A stretch of 64,000 bases of DNA from Cyanobium sp. M30B3. GTDB taxonomy: Bacteria > Cyanobacteriota > Cyanobacteriia > PCC-6307 > Cyanobiaceae. The notes under the pieces are model-generated. The model searched no databases. It was given only the letters and a program-made list of their open reading frames with translations, and was not told where the DNA came from. The stretch covers positions 124,001 through 188,000 of the forward strand of contig CP073761.1 in assembly GCA_018399015.1 (NCBI GenBank). Reading direction: 5' to 3'. This document shows, piece after piece, positions 1-10,470 of the stretch; within the stretch, counting starts at the first letter, position 1; each line of letters begins with the position of its first letter. Made by a program: the position numbers and the translations under genes.

Positions 1-157
1 TCAGCTTGTTGCAGGTCTCCTCATTGAGCCGTTCCTCGTTGATCGGTCGCAGCTGGCCGTTGAACCGTCCATAGGGCGGAAGTCCCGCGCTGAGGTGCAG
101 GTCGCTGCCGCCATCGGCAACGAGCTGACTCATCAGATCCTCGATCATCACGGCCAT
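1..157 (-). CDS. pilT: Type IV pilus retraction ATPase PilT, N-terminal part only
   Basis: Only the first 52 codons are inside the window; the gene runs off the left edge. The visible peptide starts MAVMIEDLMSQLV and continues through GGSDLHLSAGLPPYG, the typical opening of PilT-family hexameric ATPases, which disassemble the pilus so that it retracts. The ATG at 157 is chosen because the family normally begins a few residues before IEDLM. The gap to the stop of pilB is 46 bp on the same strand, so pilB and pilT are probably co-transcribed, the usual cyanobacterial order pilB-pilT-pilC. The Walker motifs lie outside the window, so the assignment rests on the N-terminus and on context. Confidence 0.85.
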   Translation of the reverse strand, partial: MAVMIEDLMSQLVADGGSDLHLSAGLPPYGRFNGQLRPINEERLNEETCNKL

Positions 158-203
158 TGGGTCTATGCAGAGAAGAGAGTCGTCCGGTGGTCGTTGATCC
201 GCC

Positions 204-2033
204 TCAGCGACTGGTGAGGCAATAGGGGCATTCCAGCCAGTCCTCGTGCAGCCCGGCGCCGCAGCTTTCACAGCTGAGCATGGTCAGGGAGCGGGAGCGA
301 CGTTCGCTTTCCAGGCTGGAATCCGTGAGCAGCATCCGCTCCACTTCAGCCAGGGTGGTATGGCCTTCGCGAACCAGTTGCAGGCCATAGCCGAGCAGGG
401 TCTTCATGCCGTTTTCCAGAGCCATCCGGCGAATCACATCCGTGGTCTGGCGCTTGGCCACGGCTGCTGCGATCGGGTCGGTCATGCGCAGAATCTCGTA
501 CACACCCACCCGACCCTTGTAACCCGTGCCATTGCAGGCTGGGCAGCAGTCATCCACGGCATTGCCGGTGATATTGGCGCGATAGAAGGTCACCTCCGAT
601 TCCTGGCTGGCCACCAGACCGAAGCGGCTGAGTTCCTCCTGGCTGGGGCGATAGCTGATCCTGCAGTTGACACACACCCTGCGCACCAGTCGCTGCGACA
701 CGATGCCCAGCAGGGATGCGCTCACCATGAAGGGCTCCACCCCCATCTCATCGAGCCGGGCGATGGCGCTGGCCGCGTCGTTGCAGTGCAGCGTGGTCAT
801 CACCAGGTGGCCTGTGAGAGCGGCCTCGATGGCTGTTTTCGCCGTTTCCAGGTCGCGCGTTTCCCCCACCAGCAGCACGTCCGGGTCCTGGCGCATGAAG
901 GCCCGCAGGGCCGTGGCGAAATCCAGACCCTTGTCACGGTTCACCTGGGTCTGGGTGATGCCGTTGAGGGTGTACTCGATCGGATCCTCAACGGTGGAGA
1001 TGTTGATGCCGGGGTCGTTGCGTTCGGCCAGCAGGGCATACAGGGTGGTCGACTTGCCTGAGCCGGTCGGGCCCGTGACCAGCACCATGCCATAGGGCTT
1101 GGATCCCAGTTCCCGCAGGGTCTGCCGGGCGGGGATGTCAGTGATCAGGGTGTCCAGGCCGAGCTGGGTGGCGCCGCTGTCCAGCAGGCGCATCACCACC
1201 TTCTCGCCGCTGCGGCTGGGCAGGGTGCTGACGCGGAAGTCCATCTTGCGGCCCCGGAACATGCGCCGGATCCGGCCGTCCTGGGGCAGGCGCCGTTCGG
1301 CGATGTCCAGGTCGGCCATGATCTTCAACCTCGAGGTCACCGCTGGGGTGAGCCCCCTGGGCAGGTCCTCGAAGTGCTTCTGCAGCACCCCATCGATCCG
1401 AAAGCGGATTTCCAGGGCCTGCTCCTGGGGTTCGATGTGAATGTCACTGGCCCCGCTGGTGAGCGCCTCGATCAGGATCCGGTCCACCAGGCTCACGATC
1501 GGCGAGGTGTTGGCGCTGGAGCTGGCCTCGGCCGCGCTCACCTCCAGGTCCTCCAGGTCGTTCACCTTCTGGAGCTCGCTGCCGGTGTTGGGCAGGCTCA
1601 GGTCCCTGGTGAGGGACCGCTGCTGGCTTGCCCGGGCCGGCGCAGCGGGCGCGGGCGGTGCGCTGCTACCGGCTGACCGTGCTGGCTCCGGGGTGGCGAC
1701 GGCATGCTCGAGGGCCTGCTGGATCTCCCCGGCCAGGGCCAACTGGAAACGGGGCCGCAGATCGTGCTCGGCCAGTTCCAGGGTGAGCCGTTGTTTCTGC
1801 TCGTCGTTCCAGTGGTGGGGGATGGCCAGCGCGAGCTCGCCGGCCCGGGGCGCGGCCGTGGGACAGGCACCCAGCTGGCGCCAGCGCTGCAGGGGCAGGC
1901 CCAGTTCCGAGAGCAGGTCCGGTCTCAGCTGACTTGAGCTGAGCACAGGGAGCCCCAGCAGCAGTTCCAGTTCCAGGCGCTCCTGCTCCGCACTGCTCGG
2001 CGGAGGAACCGGTCTGGAGGGGGTGCGGGTCAT
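204..2033 (-). CDS. pilB: Type IV pilus assembly ATPase PilB (GspE family)
   Basis: A 609-residue GspE/PilB-type secretion ATPase that powers pilin polymerisation at the inner membrane. Seen: a poorly conserved proline- and alanine-rich N-terminal third, then the SDIHIEP segment of the N2 domain, Walker A GPTGSGKST near residue 320, the Walker B-like region with GETRD, and a CxxC pair (CVNC, then CPAC) near residues 450-495 that forms the family's zinc-binding insert. A second CxxC pair (CESC, CPYC) sits in the last 20 residues. In picocyanobacteria the pili serve competence or surface interaction, which is knowledge of the family and not visible here. It is divergent from grpE across about 100 bp. 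Confidence 0.95.
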   Translation of the reverse strand: MTRTPSRPVPPPSSAEQERLELELLLGLPVLSSSQLRPDLLSELGLPLQRWRQLGACPTAAPRAGELALAIPHHWNDEQKQRLTLELAEHDLRPRFQLALAGEIQQALEHAVATPEPARSAGSSAPPAPAAPARASQQRSLTRDLSLPNTGSELQKVNDLEDLEVSAAEASSSANTSPIVSLVDRILIEALTSGASDIHIEPQEQALEIRFRIDGVLQKHFEDLPRGLTPAVTSRLKIMADLDIAERRLPQDGRIRRMFRGRKMDFRVSTLPSRSGEKVVMRLLDSGATQLGLDTLITDIPARQTLRELGSKPYGMVLVTGPTGSGKSTTLYALLAERNDPGINISTVEDPIEYTLNGITQTQVNRDKGLDFATALRAFMRQDPDVLLVGETRDLETAKTAIEAALTGHLVMTTLHCNDAASAIARLDEMGVEPFMVSASLLGIVSQRLVRRVCVNCRISYRPSQEELSRFGLVASQESEVTFYRANITGNAVDDCCPACNGTGYKGRVGVYEILRMTDPIAAAVAKRQTTDVIRRMALENGMKTLLGYGLQLVREGHTTLAEVERMLLTDSSLESERRSRSLTMLSCESCGAGLHEDWLECPYCLTSR

Positions 2034-2132
2034 GGGCTTGGGGCGATCTCAGGAGGTGCGGGCTTCCGCCGCTTGTGGGAGGTGGCCGTGGAGATCCAAC
2101 ATGTCTAGAGCCAAAGCGTCGAGCTGTCAGCC

Positions 2133-2867
2133 ATGAGTGGAGATCCTGCGGTGGGCCCCGAAGCCGGTATCGGAGCGGACCAGCAGGCACCGCAACCAGC
2201 CCCCGAGCCTGTCGACCACCAGAGCGCCAACCACCAGAGCGCCGGCGATCAGGCGGAGGTTGCCCAGGTCGAGGGGCAGCCGCCTGCCGCTGAACAGGAG
2301 CCCGAGGCCCCCGCGTCTGAGGCGAGCCCCCAGAGCGTCGCCCAGCTGGAAGCGCAACTCACGGCCCTGCGCGCCGAGCACGACAACCTCAACGGCCAGT
2401 ACGTGCGTCTGGCGGCCGACTTCGACAACTTCCGCAAGCGCCAGAGCCGGGACAACGACGATCTGCGCCTGCAGATCACCTGCGGCACCCTGAGCGAGAT
2501 CCTGCCGGTGCTCGACAACTTCGAGCGGGCGCGCCAGCAGCTCAATCCCCAGCATGAGGAAGCCCAGACGCTGCATCGCAGCTACCAGGGCCTCTACAAG
2601 CAGCTGGTGGACGTGTTCAAACAGCTGGGAGTGGCCCCGATGCGCGTGGAGGGCGAACCGTTTGATCCCAACCTGCACGAGGCGGTGCTGCGCGAGGAAA
2701 GCGATGAGCACCCTGAGGATGTGATCGTGGCCGAGTTGCAGCGGGGCTATCACCTCAATGGGCGCGTGCTGCGCCATGCCCTCGTGAAGGTGTCGATGGG
2801 CCCTGGTCCAGGTGCCGCAGCTGGCGACGCCCCTGAACCGTCCACTCCGGCATCACCAGAGGCCTGA
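2133..2867 (+). CDS. grpE: Nucleotide exchange factor GrpE
   Basis: GrpE releases ADP from DnaK and so recycles the Hsp70 chaperone. The 244-residue protein has a long low-complexity N-terminal extension rich in Q, P, E and A (about residues 1-65), then a predicted coiled coil ([16 protein letters not shown]) and the conserved stretch [13 protein letters not shown], followed by the C-terminal beta domain with [14 protein letters not shown] and [12 protein letters not shown], the GrpE signature. It is 3 bp upstream of dnaJ and surely in one operon with it. The ATG at 2133 is the first in frame after the divergent pilB. Confidence 0.95.
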   Translation: MSGDPAVGPEAGIGADQQAPQPAPEPVDHQSANHQSAGDQAEVAQVEGQPPAAEQEPEAPASEASPQSVAQLEAQLTALRAEHDNLNGQYVRLAADFDNFRKRQSRDNDDLRLQITCGTLSEILPVLDNFERARQQLNPQHEEAQTLHRSYQGLYKQLVDVFKQLGVAPMRVEGEPFDPNLHEAVLREESDEHPEDVIVAELQRGYHLNGRVLRHALVKVSMGPGPGAAAGDAPEPSTPASPEA

Positions 2868-2870
2868 TCC

Positions 2871-3998
2871 ATGGCCGATTACTACGAGCTCCTCGGCGTC
2901 AGCCGGGATGTCGACGCCGACAGCCTCAAGCGGGCCTATCGCCGTCTGGCGCGCCAGTACCACCCCGACATCAACAAGGATCCCGGCGCTGAGGAGAGGT
3001 TCAAGGAGATCGGCCGGGCCTATGAAGTGCTGAGCGACCCCCAGACCCGGGCGCGTTACGACCAGTTCGGCGAAGCCGGACTGGGCGGTGGCGGCGGCAT
3101 GCCCGACATGGGCGACATGGGGGGGTTCGCGGACCTGTTCGAGACCTTCTTCTCCGGTTTCGGCGGTGGCGGCGGTGGGGCCGGACCGCGGCGCCGCGGC
3201 CCTCGCCAGGGCGACGACCTGCGTCTCGACCTGACGATCAGCTTCCAGGAAGCTGTGTTCGGCGTGGAGAAGGAGGTGCAGATCCGCCATCTGGAAACCT
3301 GCTCCACCTGCCAGGGCTCCGGTGCCAAGGCGGGCAGCGGTCCCACCAGCTGCGGCACCTGTGGCGGTGCCGGCCAGGTGCGCCGGGCCACCCGAACCCC
3401 CTTCGGCAGTTTCACCCAGCTGGCGGTGTGTCCGGCCTGTGAGGGATCGGGCCAGGTGATCGCCGATCCCTGCGGCGCCTGTGGGGGTCAGGGCCTGCAG
3501 CAGGTGCGCAAGAAACTGCGCATCAACATCCCCGCCGGGGTCGACACCGGCACCCGCCTGCGGGTGGCCAATGAGGGCAATGCCGGCATGCGCGGTGGCC
3601 CCACCGGTGATCTGTATGTGTTTCTGTCCGTCCAACCCCATGCCCAGCTGCGCCGGGACGGCATCAACATCAACTCCGAGGTGTCGCTCAACTATCTGCA
3701 GGCGATCCTGGGCGACACCATCGAGGTGGAGACGGTCGATGGTCACGAGCAACTGGAGATCCCCAGTGGCACCCAGCCCGGAGCCGTGCTCACCCTGCAG
3801 GGCAAGGGCGTGCCCCGGCTGGGCAACCCGGTGGCCCGCGGCAACCACCTGTTCACCGTCAAGGTGCAGCTGCCCACCCGTCTGAGCGACCAGGAGCGGG
3901 AACTGCTGGAGCAGCTCGCCGGTCACCACAGCAGCAAGGGCCAGAAACATCCCCACAAGAGCGGCCTGTTCGGCGGCCTGTTCGGCCATCGCGACTGA
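2871..3998 (+). CDS. dnaJ: Chaperone DnaJ (type I Hsp40)
   Basis: Hsp40 co-chaperone that stimulates the DnaK ATPase and delivers substrates. The 375 residues show the complete type I layout: J domain at 1-70 with the HPD triplet in YHPDIN, a Gly/Phe-rich linker (about 75-105), four CxxCxGxG zinc motifs (CSTCQGSG about 143, CGTCGGAG about 160, CPACEGSG about 187, CGACGGQG about 201) and the C-terminal substrate-binding domains. It follows grpE with 3 bp spacing. Cyanobacteria carry several DnaJ paralogues; the grpE linkage suggests this is the one working with the housekeeping DnaK. Confidence 0.97.
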   Translation: MADYYELLGVSRDVDADSLKRAYRRLARQYHPDINKDPGAEERFKEIGRAYEVLSDPQTRARYDQFGEAGLGGGGGMPDMGDMGGFADLFETFFSGFGGGGGGAGPRRRGPRQGDDLRLDLTISFQEAVFGVEKEVQIRHLETCSTCQGSGAKAGSGPTSCGTCGGAGQVRRATRTPFGSFTQLAVCPACEGSGQVIADPCGACGGQGLQQVRKKLRINIPAGVDTGTRLRVANEGNAGMRGGPTGDLYVFLSVQPHAQLRRDGININSEVSLNYLQAILGDTIEVETVDGHEQLEIPSGTQPGAVLTLQGKGVPRLGNPVARGNHLFTVKVQLPTRLSDQERELLEQLAGHHSSKGQKHPHKSGLFGGLFGHRD

Positions 3999-4013
3999 TC
4001 GCCCCGCACAGCA

Positions 4014-4271
4014 TTGGCAGCCCCATCCCCTCCGCCCATCACCAGCCAGCTCGACCTCCGGGGCACCCCCTGCCCCGTGAACTTCATCCGGGCCCGGCTC
4101 ACCCTGGAGGAGCTGGCTCCCGGCCAATGGCTGCAACTAGACCTGGATCCGGGTGAACCGGAGCGGTCGGTGCGGGAGGGGCTTGAGCAGGCCGGCCATC
4201 GGGTGCAGAGCAGCCCCCATCCCCAGGCTCCGGCGGCCGTGCGGCTGCTGGTGCGACGCCATGCCGGCTGA
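4014..4271 (+). CDS. TusA-like sulfurtransferase family protein
   Basis: An 85-residue protein with the TusA/SirA/YedF fold signature: LDLRGTPCPVNFIRARLTLEEL, read here as LDLRGxPCP with the single conserved Cys, then a second half with PGQWLQLDLDPGEP. TusA proteins hold sulfur as a persulfide on that Cys and pass it on, for example in tRNA thiolation or molybdenum cofactor synthesis; the acceptor in this organism cannot be told from the sequence. The likely start is TTG at 4014, 15 bp after the dnaJ stop, as no ATG precedes the conserved part. Its last codons overlap the rsgA start (ATG at 4261), indicating translational coupling. Confidence 0.85.
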   Translation: MAAPSPPPITSQLDLRGTPCPVNFIRARLTLEELAPGQWLQLDLDPGEPERSVREGLEQAGHRVQSSPHPQAPAAVRLLVRRHAG

Positions 4272-5361
4272 CTCCCACCAGCGCTTCGGTCTGGTGGTGG
4301 CCCTGCAGGCCAACTATTGCTGGGTGGAACTCGCTCCCGCCGCTGACCAGGCGGACCAGCCCCAGCGCCTGCTCTGCACGCGCCGCACCCGGTTGGCCAA
4401 GAGCGGCCAGACCATCTGCGTGGGCGATCGGGTGCGCCTGGAGGGGATCGACTGGCCCTCGGGGCGGGCCGCCATCGCTGCCGTGGCAGCCCGCAGCAGC
4501 CTGGTGCGTCGGCCCGCCGTGGCCAATGTGTCGCTGGTGGTGGTGGCCGTGGCCGTGGCGGAGCCGGCCCTCGACCCCATCCAGCTCACCCGCTTTCTGA
4601 TCACGGCCGAGGCCACGGGCCAGCCCGTGCTGCTGGTGTTCTCCAAGGCCGATCTGTTGCCGGAGGCTGCTGTGAGCCGGTGGTGTGCGCGGGCTGCGGC
4701 CTGGGGCTATGGGGCCCTGCCGGTGTCCTGTCGGAATGGCCGGGGGCTGGAGGCCCTGCGGGAGCGGCTCAGCCAACCGGGCCTGGCCGTGGTGTGCGGC
4801 CCTTCCGGCGTGGGCAAGAGCAGCCTGCTCAATGGTCTGCGCCCCGGGCTGGAGTTGCAGGTGGGGGCTGTGTCGGGTCGCCTGCAGCGGGGCCGTCACA
4901 CCACCCGCCACGTGGAGCTGTTTGCCCTGGCTCCCGGGGCCCTGGTGGCCGATACCCCGGGGTTCAACCGACCTGAACTCCCTGCTGATCCAGCTCAGCT
5001 GGCCGGGCTGTTCCCCGAGGTGCGCCAGCGGCTCGCCCGCGCCTCCTGCCAGTTCCGCGACTGCCTGCATCAGGGGGAGCCCGGCTGCGCCGTGGGCAGC
5101 GACTGGGAGCGCCATCCCTGGTACAGCCTCTGCCTGCAGGACCTCTGCGCGCAGCAGGACCGCGTTCAGCGTCAGCAGCGTGGTGCCGAGCCGGGGATCC
5201 GTCAGCGGGGCGACCGCCTGGAACCCCGGCTCTCCCGCCAGCTGCGCCAGCCCTCAAGACGACGCCAGCGGCAGCTGCTGCGCGGCGAGGACAGCAGGGT
5301 TGAGGAGGGGGGCGGCGAAGATGGTGCCCCTGGCTTCAGCCCCCCAGACCCGGCAGGTTGA
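4261..5361 (+). CDS. rsgA: Ribosome small-subunit-dependent GTPase RsgA
   Basis: RsgA (YjeQ) is a circularly permuted GTPase that proofreads late 30S subunit maturation. The 366 residues show an N-terminal OB-fold region ([16 protein letters not shown]), then G motifs in permuted order: G4 as FSKAD near residue 126, G1 as GPSGVGKSS near 179, G3 as DTPGF near 231, and the zinc knuckle [14 protein letters not shown] near 262. The ATG at 4261 overlaps the preceding stop and gives the usual N-terminus; the frame extends further upstream but that part has no RsgA character. The C-terminus overlaps the 3' end of the convergent YbaB/EbfC gene by 26 bp. Confidence 0.95.
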   Translation: MPADSHQRFGLVVALQANYCWVELAPAADQADQPQRLLCTRRTRLAKSGQTICVGDRVRLEGIDWPSGRAAIAAVAARSSLVRRPAVANVSLVVVAVAVAEPALDPIQLTRFLITAEATGQPVLLVFSKADLLPEAAVSRWCARAAAWGYGALPVSCRNGRGLEALRERLSQPGLAVVCGPSGVGKSSLLNGLRPGLELQVGAVSGRLQRGRHTTRHVELFALAPGALVADTPGFNRPELPADPAQLAGLFPEVRQRLARASCQFRDCLHQGEPGCAVGSDWERHPWYSLCLQDLCAQQDRVQRQQRGAEPGIRQRGDRLEPRLSRQLRQPSRRRQRQLLRGEDSRVEEGGGEDGAPGFSPPDPAG

Positions 5362-5677
5362 GGTTGAGGCCGCCGGTGAGCTCTTCCATGCGGCCCTTCA
5401 TGGTGCCGGTGGAGGCCTCATAGGCCGCCTGCAGGGCCTCCAGCACGGCGGCTTCACAGGCTGCGGCGCCCTCGCCCACCAGCTCGGGGTCGAGACGCAC
5501 CCGCAGGGGCTGCTGGTTGCCGGACAGCCAGACGCTGGCGCGGCCGTCGCCACTGCGGCCTTCCAGCTCCATGCTGTCCAGCTCCTCCTGGAGCTTCTGG
5601 GCGTTCTGCTGCAGTTCCTGGGCCTTCTTGAAGGCTTCGGTGAGCTGACCGAAGTTGGGAAGTCCGAAGCCAGCCAT
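5336..5677 (-). CDS. YbaB/EbfC family nucleoid-associated protein
   Basis: A 113-residue protein beginning [20 protein letters not shown], with the family's helical stretch of Q, K and E residues ([20 protein letters not shown]) followed by a small beta region with [18 protein letters not shown]. YbaB/EbfC proteins are dimers that bind DNA without strict sequence specificity. In cyanobacteria this gene commonly sits beside murB-murC, as it does here (45 bp downstream of murB, same strand). Its end overlaps rsgA tail to tail. Confidence 0.9.
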   Translation of the reverse strand: MAGFGLPNFGQLTEAFKKAQELQQNAQKLQEELDSMELEGRSGDGRASVWLSGNQQPLRVRLDPELVGEGAAACEAAVLEALQAAYEASTGTMKGRMEELTGGLNLNLPGLGG

Positions 5678-5722
5678 GCCTGAGGAGATGTTTGCCGCAG
5701 GCTAAGCGCTTGCCGGAGAGCC

Positions 5723-6616
5723 TCAGAACCCCAGGCGCTTCACTTCCGGATGGAGGGCGATGCCGCGTGCCTCGGCCACCTGGCGTTGAACGGCCCTGAT
5801 CAGGCTGTCGATGTCGCTGGCCGTGGCCTCACCGCTGTTGACGATGAAGTTGGCGTGCATCGCTGAGACCTCGGCACCACCGATGCGCAGGCCCTTCAAT
5901 CCGAGCTCCTCGATCAGCCGTCCGGCCTTGGCCGGTTCGGGATTGCGAAACACGCTGCCGCAGCTCGGTTGCTGGTAGGGCTGGGTGCTGGTGCGGCTGT
6001 GCAGGTTGGCGCTGGTGCGGGCGCTGACCGCGGCGGGGTCGTGGCCGGGCTCCAGCCGGAAGCGCACCGACAGCACCACCAGGGGTTCCTGCTGCAGGCG
6101 GCTGTGGCGGTAGGCGAAATCCAGCTCGCCGGCGGTGAGCTGGAAGGGATCCCCGGGCCGGCGGGGATCCACCACCCGCACCGAGTGGAGCCATTCCGCC
6201 GTGCAGCCCCCCTGGGCGCCGGCATTCATCACGGCCGCCCCGCCGGCGGTGCCGGGGATGCCCACGGCCCATTCCAGGCCCGCCAGACCCGCCCGCCCCG
6301 CCTTGCGGGCCAGGGTGGGGATCGGTTCGCCGGCCGCGGCCTCCACCCAGCCCTCGCTGGAATCCAGCTCGCTGCCCTGCAGGCGCCGCAGGCAGAGGCA
6401 GAGCCCGTCCAGGCCGCCATCGGCGATCAGCAGGTTCGAGCCTGCGCCGATGCACTGCAGGTCCAGGGCCTGGCGCTGGGCCCAGTGGAGCAGCACCAGC
6501 AGCTCTTCAGCAGTGCCGGGTTCGGCGAACCAGTCCGCCGGGCCACCCACCTTCCAGGTGGTGTAGTCCCGCAGGGCGACGGCCTGGCGCAGGCCGAAGG
6601 GCAGATCAGCGGTCAT
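5723..6616 (-). CDS. murB: UDP-N-acetylenolpyruvoylglucosamine reductase MurB
   Basis: MurB reduces UDP-GlcNAc-enolpyruvate to UDP-MurNAc using FAD and NADPH in cytoplasmic peptidoglycan precursor synthesis. Seen in the 297 residues: the early [12 protein letters not shown] segment, the FAD-binding GAGSNLLI motif near residue 60, the [21 protein letters not shown] stretch, YRHSR, and the catalytic region [10 protein letters not shown] near the C-terminal third. This is a type II-like length. The ATG at 6616 (MTADLPFG) lies 10 bp after the murC stop; the frame extends upstream into murC, but that part is unlike MurB. It is co-transcribed with murC. Confidence 0.95.
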   Translation of the reverse strand: MTADLPFGLRQAVALRDYTTWKVGGPADWFAEPGTAEELLVLLHWAQRQALDLQCIGAGSNLLIADGGLDGLCLCLRRLQGSELDSSEGWVEAAAGEPIPTLARKAGRAGLAGLEWAVGIPGTAGGAAVMNAGAQGGCTAEWLHSVRVVDPRRPGDPFQLTAGELDFAYRHSRLQQEPLVVLSVRFRLEPGHDPAAVSARTSANLHSRTSTQPYQQPSCGSVFRNPEPAKAGRLIEELGLKGLRIGGAEVSAMHANFIVNSGEATASDIDSLIRAVQRQVAEARGIALHPEVKRLGF

Positions 6617-6626
6617 GCCAGGTGCC

Positions 6627-8063
6627 TCAGGCCACCAGCTGCCGATCGGCCTGGCGCAGGCCGGCCAGCCGATCCCAGAGGCCATTCACATCGCCGGCTC
6701 CCATGGCCAGCACCAGGTCCCCGGCAAGGCTGGTGCTGGCCACCTGCTCGGCCAGTTCGTCCAGGCTGCCGGCCACCTGAACCGGCAGATCCGGGGCCAG
6801 GTTCTGAATCGCCTCCCCCAGGGTCTGGCTGCTGATCCCTTCGATCGGCTCCTCGCCGGCCGTGTAGAGCGGGGCGATCAGCACGGCGTCCGCCTGGCTG
6901 AGGGCCTGGGCGAAGCCCTCGAGAAACTGGGCAGTACGGCTGTAGCGGTGGGGCTGGAACACCGCCACGATCCGTTTGGGCTGGCTGGGCAGCGGACTGC
7001 GGCCGCTCTCCAGCATGAGGCGTGCCATGCCCAGGGTGGCGGCCACCTCGCTGGGATGGTGGGCGTAGTCATCCACCACCTGGCGGCCGTGCCAGTCGCC
7101 GCGGAAATCAAAGCGTCGGCCGGGGGGCTTCAGGTTGGCCGCCGCCTCCCGCAGGGCAGCGAAGGGCACCCCCTCCAGGCGGCAGGCCGCCAGCGCGGCG
7201 GCGGCGTTGCTGAGGTTGTGGCGGCCGGGCAGGGGCAACTCCAGGCTGCCCACCAGGCAGCCTGCTTCGTAGAACTCCACCGTGCTGCCGTCGCCGCGTT
7301 CCACCGTGGCGATGGCGGCGAAGTCCACCCCCTCCGGAGATACCACCGACCACCAGTGGGTGGCTTCAAAGTGCTCCCGCAGGATCGGGCAGTCGCGGTT
7401 GGCCAGCAGCCGGGTCGAGCCGCTGGCGAACCGTTTCAGCGTGAGGATCAGGGCGTCGAGGTCGCTGTAGTGGTCGGTGTGGTCGAGTTCCAGGTTGGTG
7501 ATCAGGCCCAGCCGGGGACGGAACTTCACCAGCGACCCATCGCTCTCATCGGCCTCGGCCACCAGCAGAGCCCCTTCGCCGTGGTGGCCATTGCTGCCGA
7601 AGGCCGGCACCACACCGCCGATCACGGCGGTGGGATCCTGGCCGGTGGCCGCCAGCAGGGTGGCCACCAGCGTGCTGGTGGTGGTCTTGCCATGGCTGCC
7701 CGCCACGGCGATGGAGGCCTGACTGTTGATCAGGGCAGCCAGCACATCGGAGCGGTGGCAGATGGGCAGCCCGAGTCGGCGGGCCTCCAGCAGTTCCGGA
7801 TTGGTCGCAGGTACGGCGGAGCTGGTCACCACCAGCGGCAGCTGGGCGGTGCCACTGAGGATGGCGGCCACCGTGTCGGCGGTCTGTTCGTTGAACACCC
7901 GCACCCCCAGGTGGCGCAGATGGTCCACCACCTTGCCGCCGCGCGGGTCGGACCCGCTCACCGCGTGGCCCCGCTGGGCCAGGATGCCGGCCAGGGCTGA
8001 CATGCCGATACCCCCTACGCCGATGAAGTGAAGCGGTTGCTGGCGATCGAGCGTGGGGATCAA
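6627..8063 (-). CDS. murC: UDP-N-acetylmuramate--L-alanine ligase MurC
   Basis: ATP-dependent ligase adding the first L-alanine of the peptidoglycan stem peptide. The 478 residues show the N-terminal [14 protein letters not shown] nucleotide-sugar loop, the Mur-ligase P-loop GSHGKTTT near residue 121, the central EADESDGS motif and the C-terminal DDYAHHPSE motif, all standard for MurC. The start is a TTG at 8063; no ATG or GTG lies between it and the conserved region. It is the promoter-proximal gene of murC-murB-ybaB, divergent from gap2. Confidence 0.96.
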   Translation of the reverse strand: MIPTLDRQQPLHFIGVGGIGMSALAGILAQRGHAVSGSDPRGGKVVDHLRHLGVRVFNEQTADTVAAILSGTAQLPLVVTSSAVPATNPELLEARRLGLPICHRSDVLAALINSQASIAVAGSHGKTTTSTLVATLLAATGQDPTAVIGGVVPAFGSNGHHGEGALLVAEADESDGSLVKFRPRLGLITNLELDHTDHYSDLDALILTLKRFASGSTRLLANRDCPILREHFEATHWWSVVSPEGVDFAAIATVERGDGSTVEFYEAGCLVGSLELPLPGRHNLSNAAAALAACRLEGVPFAALREAAANLKPPGRRFDFRGDWHGRQVVDDYAHHPSEVAATLGMARLMLESGRSPLPSQPKRIVAVFQPHRYSRTAQFLEGFAQALSQADAVLIAPLYTAGEEPIEGISSQTLGEAIQNLAPDLPVQVAGSLDELAEQVASTSLAGDLVLAMGAGDVNGLWDRLAGLRQADRQLVA

Positions 8064-8261
8064 AGGTCGACTCCGGTCCGAGGGAGGTGGGCCAGCGCGG
8101 GAGTGGCCGGAATGCTGACTGTGGTGAAATTAGACCCTATGGGGCGCTTGGCTACATCATTCCGCAACGAACTGCTGGGCCCGTTGCCACGCCCGCCTTC
8201 CCCGTTGCTCAGCGCCCGCTTGCGCCCTCGGGCCAGCCGGAATGCCGGCAGACGATTTCTG

Positions 8262-8267
8262 TATGAT
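8262..8267 (+). promoter_or_regulatory. Candidate -10 box for gap2
   Basis: TATGAT preceded by TG (TGTATGAT) lies 48 bp upstream of the gap2 ATG in the murC-gap2 divergent interval (8064-8314). No convincing -35 hexamer stands 17 bp upstream, so this would be an extended -10 promoter. Inference from sequence only. I see nothing else recognisable in this 251-bp gap. Confidence 0.35.
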
Positions 8268-8314
8268 CGGCGCCCAAATCTCCCTTGCCGGCGGGCCCCA
8301 CCCGCCCTGATGCC

Positions 8315-9337
8315 ATGACGCTGAAGGTTGCCATCAATGGCTTTGGTCGCATTGGCCGCAACTTCATGCGCTGCTGGCTCAGCCGCGGGGAGAACACCGG
8401 CATCGAGCTGGTGGGCATCAACGGTTCCGGTGACACCAACACCAACGCCCACCTGCTCAAGTACGACTCGATGCTCGGCCCCCTGCGCAACGCGGAGGTG
8501 TCCACCACGTCGGACACGATCATCGTGAACGGCAAGACGATCAAGACCTTTTACGACCGCAACCCCGCCAACCTGCCCTGGAAGGAGTGGGGCGTGGATC
8601 TGGTGATTGAGTCCACCGGCGTGTTCAACGACGATGTGGGTGCCAGCAAGCACTTCGAGGCTGGTGCCAAGAAGGTGATCCTCACCGCCCCCGGCAAGGG
8701 CGCCAAGGTGGGCACCTTCGTGGTGGGCGTGAACGCCGACCAGTACCGCCACGAGGACTGGGACATCCTCAGCAACGCCAGCTGCACCACCAACTGCATG
8801 GCGCCGGTCGTCAAGGTGCTCGACCAGGCCTTCGGCATCGTCAAGGGCACGATGACCACCACCCACAGCTACACGGGTGACCAGCGCATCCTCGATGCCG
8901 CCCACCGCGACCTGCGCCGCGCCCGCGCCGCCGCCGTGAACATCGTGCCCACCAGCACCGGCGCCGCCAAGGCCGTGGCTCTGGTGTACCCGCCGATGAA
9001 GGGCAAACTCAGCGGCATCGCCTTGCGGGTGCCCACCCCGAACGTGTCGGTGGTCGACATGGTGCTCGAGATGAGCCGCGACACCAGCGCCGAGGAGGTG
9101 AACGCCGTGCTCAAGGGCGCGTCTGAAAACGGCATGAAGGGGATCATCAAATACTGCGATCTGCCCCTGGTGTCGAGTGATCATGCCGGCACCGACGAGA
9201 GCACCATCGTCGATTCCGACCTCACCCTGGTGATGGGCGGCAACATGGTGAAGGTGATCTGCTGGTACGACAACGAGTGGGGCTACAGCCAGCGCGTCGT
9301 CGACCTGGCTGAGATCGTGGCCAAGAACTGGAAGTGA
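8315..9337 (+). CDS. gap2: Glyceraldehyde-3-phosphate dehydrogenase (Calvin-cycle type, Gap2)
   Basis: GAPDH with an N-terminal Rossmann fold ([15 protein letters not shown]) and the catalytic SNASCTTNC motif near residues 152-160, whose first Cys is the active-site nucleophile. The 340-residue length, cyanobacterial context and murC neighbour favour Gap2, the enzyme that uses NADPH or NADH in carbon fixation and gluconeogenesis, over the glycolytic Gap1; this paralogue choice is an inference. The ATG at 8315 is preferred to an in-frame TTG 30 bp upstream because it starts right at the family N-terminus. A strong rho-independent terminator follows. Confidence 0.93.
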   Translation: MTLKVAINGFGRIGRNFMRCWLSRGENTGIELVGINGSGDTNTNAHLLKYDSMLGPLRNAEVSTTSDTIIVNGKTIKTFYDRNPANLPWKEWGVDLVIESTGVFNDDVGASKHFEAGAKKVILTAPGKGAKVGTFVVGVNADQYRHEDWDILSNASCTTNCMAPVVKVLDQAFGIVKGTMTTTHSYTGDQRILDAAHRDLRRARAAAVNIVPTSTGAAKAVALVYPPMKGKLSGIALRVPTPNVSVVDMVLEMSRDTSAEEVNAVLKGASENGMKGIIKYCDLPLVSSDHAGTDESTIVDSDLTLVMGGNMVKVICWYDNEWGYSQRVVDLAEIVAKNWK

Positions 9338-9374
9338 TCGGCGTTCCGATCTGAATCGCTGTCGTCTTCAGTGC

Positions 9375-9399
9375 AGCCGCCCCAAGTGGCGGCTTTTTT
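9375..9399 (+). terminator. Rho-independent terminator after gap2
   Basis: AGCCGCC (9375-9381), a 6-nt loop, then GGCGGCT (9388-9394) make a perfect 7-bp GC-rich stem running into six T residues. It sits 38 bp past the gap2 stop. It is the clearest intrinsic terminator in the window. Confidence 0.9.
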
Positions 9400-9420
9400 G
9401 ATGGTGCCTGACCTGCTGGA

Positions 9421-10470
9421 TCAGCCCCCGGCAGGGGATGCGGGGTTGAAGTGCTGAAAGCCCCCGCCGCCGCTGGCCCTCGGCCGATCGCCATCGAGCC
9501 AGCCCAGGGGCTCGCCGGCTGAAGCATCGGCTGCCTCCAGCCGGCCGATCACGCTGCTGCCCGGCAGCTCGGCCACCAGGGCCCGGGCCCAGTTGGCCTC
9601 CAGGGCCAGCACCAGCTCGAAGTCCTCCCCTCCGCTGACACACCAGTCTTCGGCCTGGGCCAGTGCGGCCATGGCCGGGTCGAGGGGCAGCCGCTGCCGG
9701 ATCAGCTGGGCCCTGCAGCCGCTGGCCCGGGCGATGGCCGTGGCGGCAGCCAGCAGCCCGTCGCTGCTGTCGGTGCCGCCCACCCGCCAGCCGGTGCCCG
9801 CCGGGCGGCTGCTGTGCAGGTGCCGCACGGCATCAAAGCGGGGAGAGGGCCGCTGGTGGCGCTCGATGGCCCGCTGGCTCAGCGGCTCGGCCAGCAGTGC
9901 GTGCTCCACAGCCGGGCTGGCCTGCAGCAGGGCCAGCCCCAGGGCGCTCAGCCCGTGGTTCCCGCTGCTCACCAGCAGATCGCCGGGACGGCCATCCTGG
10001 CGCCGGATCGCCAGGGCTTCGCCGCCCTCGCCCCGCGGCAGGCTGCCCAGGGCGGTGACCGCCAGCATCCGCTGCTGGCCGCAGCTGCAGTCCCCCCCCA
10101 GCAGCACGCCGCCATGGCGCTCCAGGCAGGCCCTCAGCCCGCTGTATACCGCCTCCACCCAGGACCAGCGGGTGCGGCCCGGCGCCACCAGCCCCACCGT
10201 GATCCCCAGGGCCCCAAGACAGCCCATGGCTGCCAGGTCGGAGAGGTTGGCGGCCGCGGCGCGCCAGCCCACGTCGAATGCCGCGGTGGTGGCCTCGCTG
10301 AAATGCACGCCTTCCACCAGCACATCGGTGTTCACCACCAGGGTGCCGGGCGCGGCGAGCAGGGCCGCATCGTCCTGAAACTGGCCGGGCGGAGCGAAGG
10401 CGGCCAGCCGCTCGATCAGGCGCCATTCACCCAGCTGGGCCAGGCAGGGATCCTCAGGCGCCGCAGCCAT
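9421..10470 (-). CDS. thiL: Thiamine-monophosphate kinase ThiL
   Basis: ThiL phosphorylates thiamine monophosphate to the active cofactor thiamine diphosphate. The 349-residue protein has the AIR-synthase/PurM-type layout: DDAALL near residue 37, NTDVLVEGVHF, a glycine-rich GALGITVGL stretch, and GTDSSDGLLA followed by SGGEDFELVLAL, all hallmarks of ThiL. Its ATG overlaps by one base the TGA of the upstream cyclophilin gene (TGATG), a coupling that is often seen between thiL and this cyclophilin in cyanobacteria as I recall them. Confidence 0.93.
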   Translation of the reverse strand: MAAAPEDPCLAQLGEWRLIERLAAFAPPGQFQDDAALLAAPGTLVVNTDVLVEGVHFSEATTAAFDVGWRAAAANLSDLAAMGCLGALGITVGLVAPGRTRWSWVEAVYSGLRACLERHGGVLLGGDCSCGQQRMLAVTALGSLPRGEGGEALAIRRQDGRPGDLLVSSGNHGLSALGLALLQASPAVEHALLAEPLSQRAIERHQRPSPRFDAVRHLHSSRPAGTGWRVGGTDSSDGLLAAATAIARASGCRAQLIRQRLPLDPAMAALAQAEDWCVSGGEDFELVLALEANWARALVAELPGSSVIGRLEAADASAGEPLGWLDGDRPRASGGGGFQHFNPASPAGG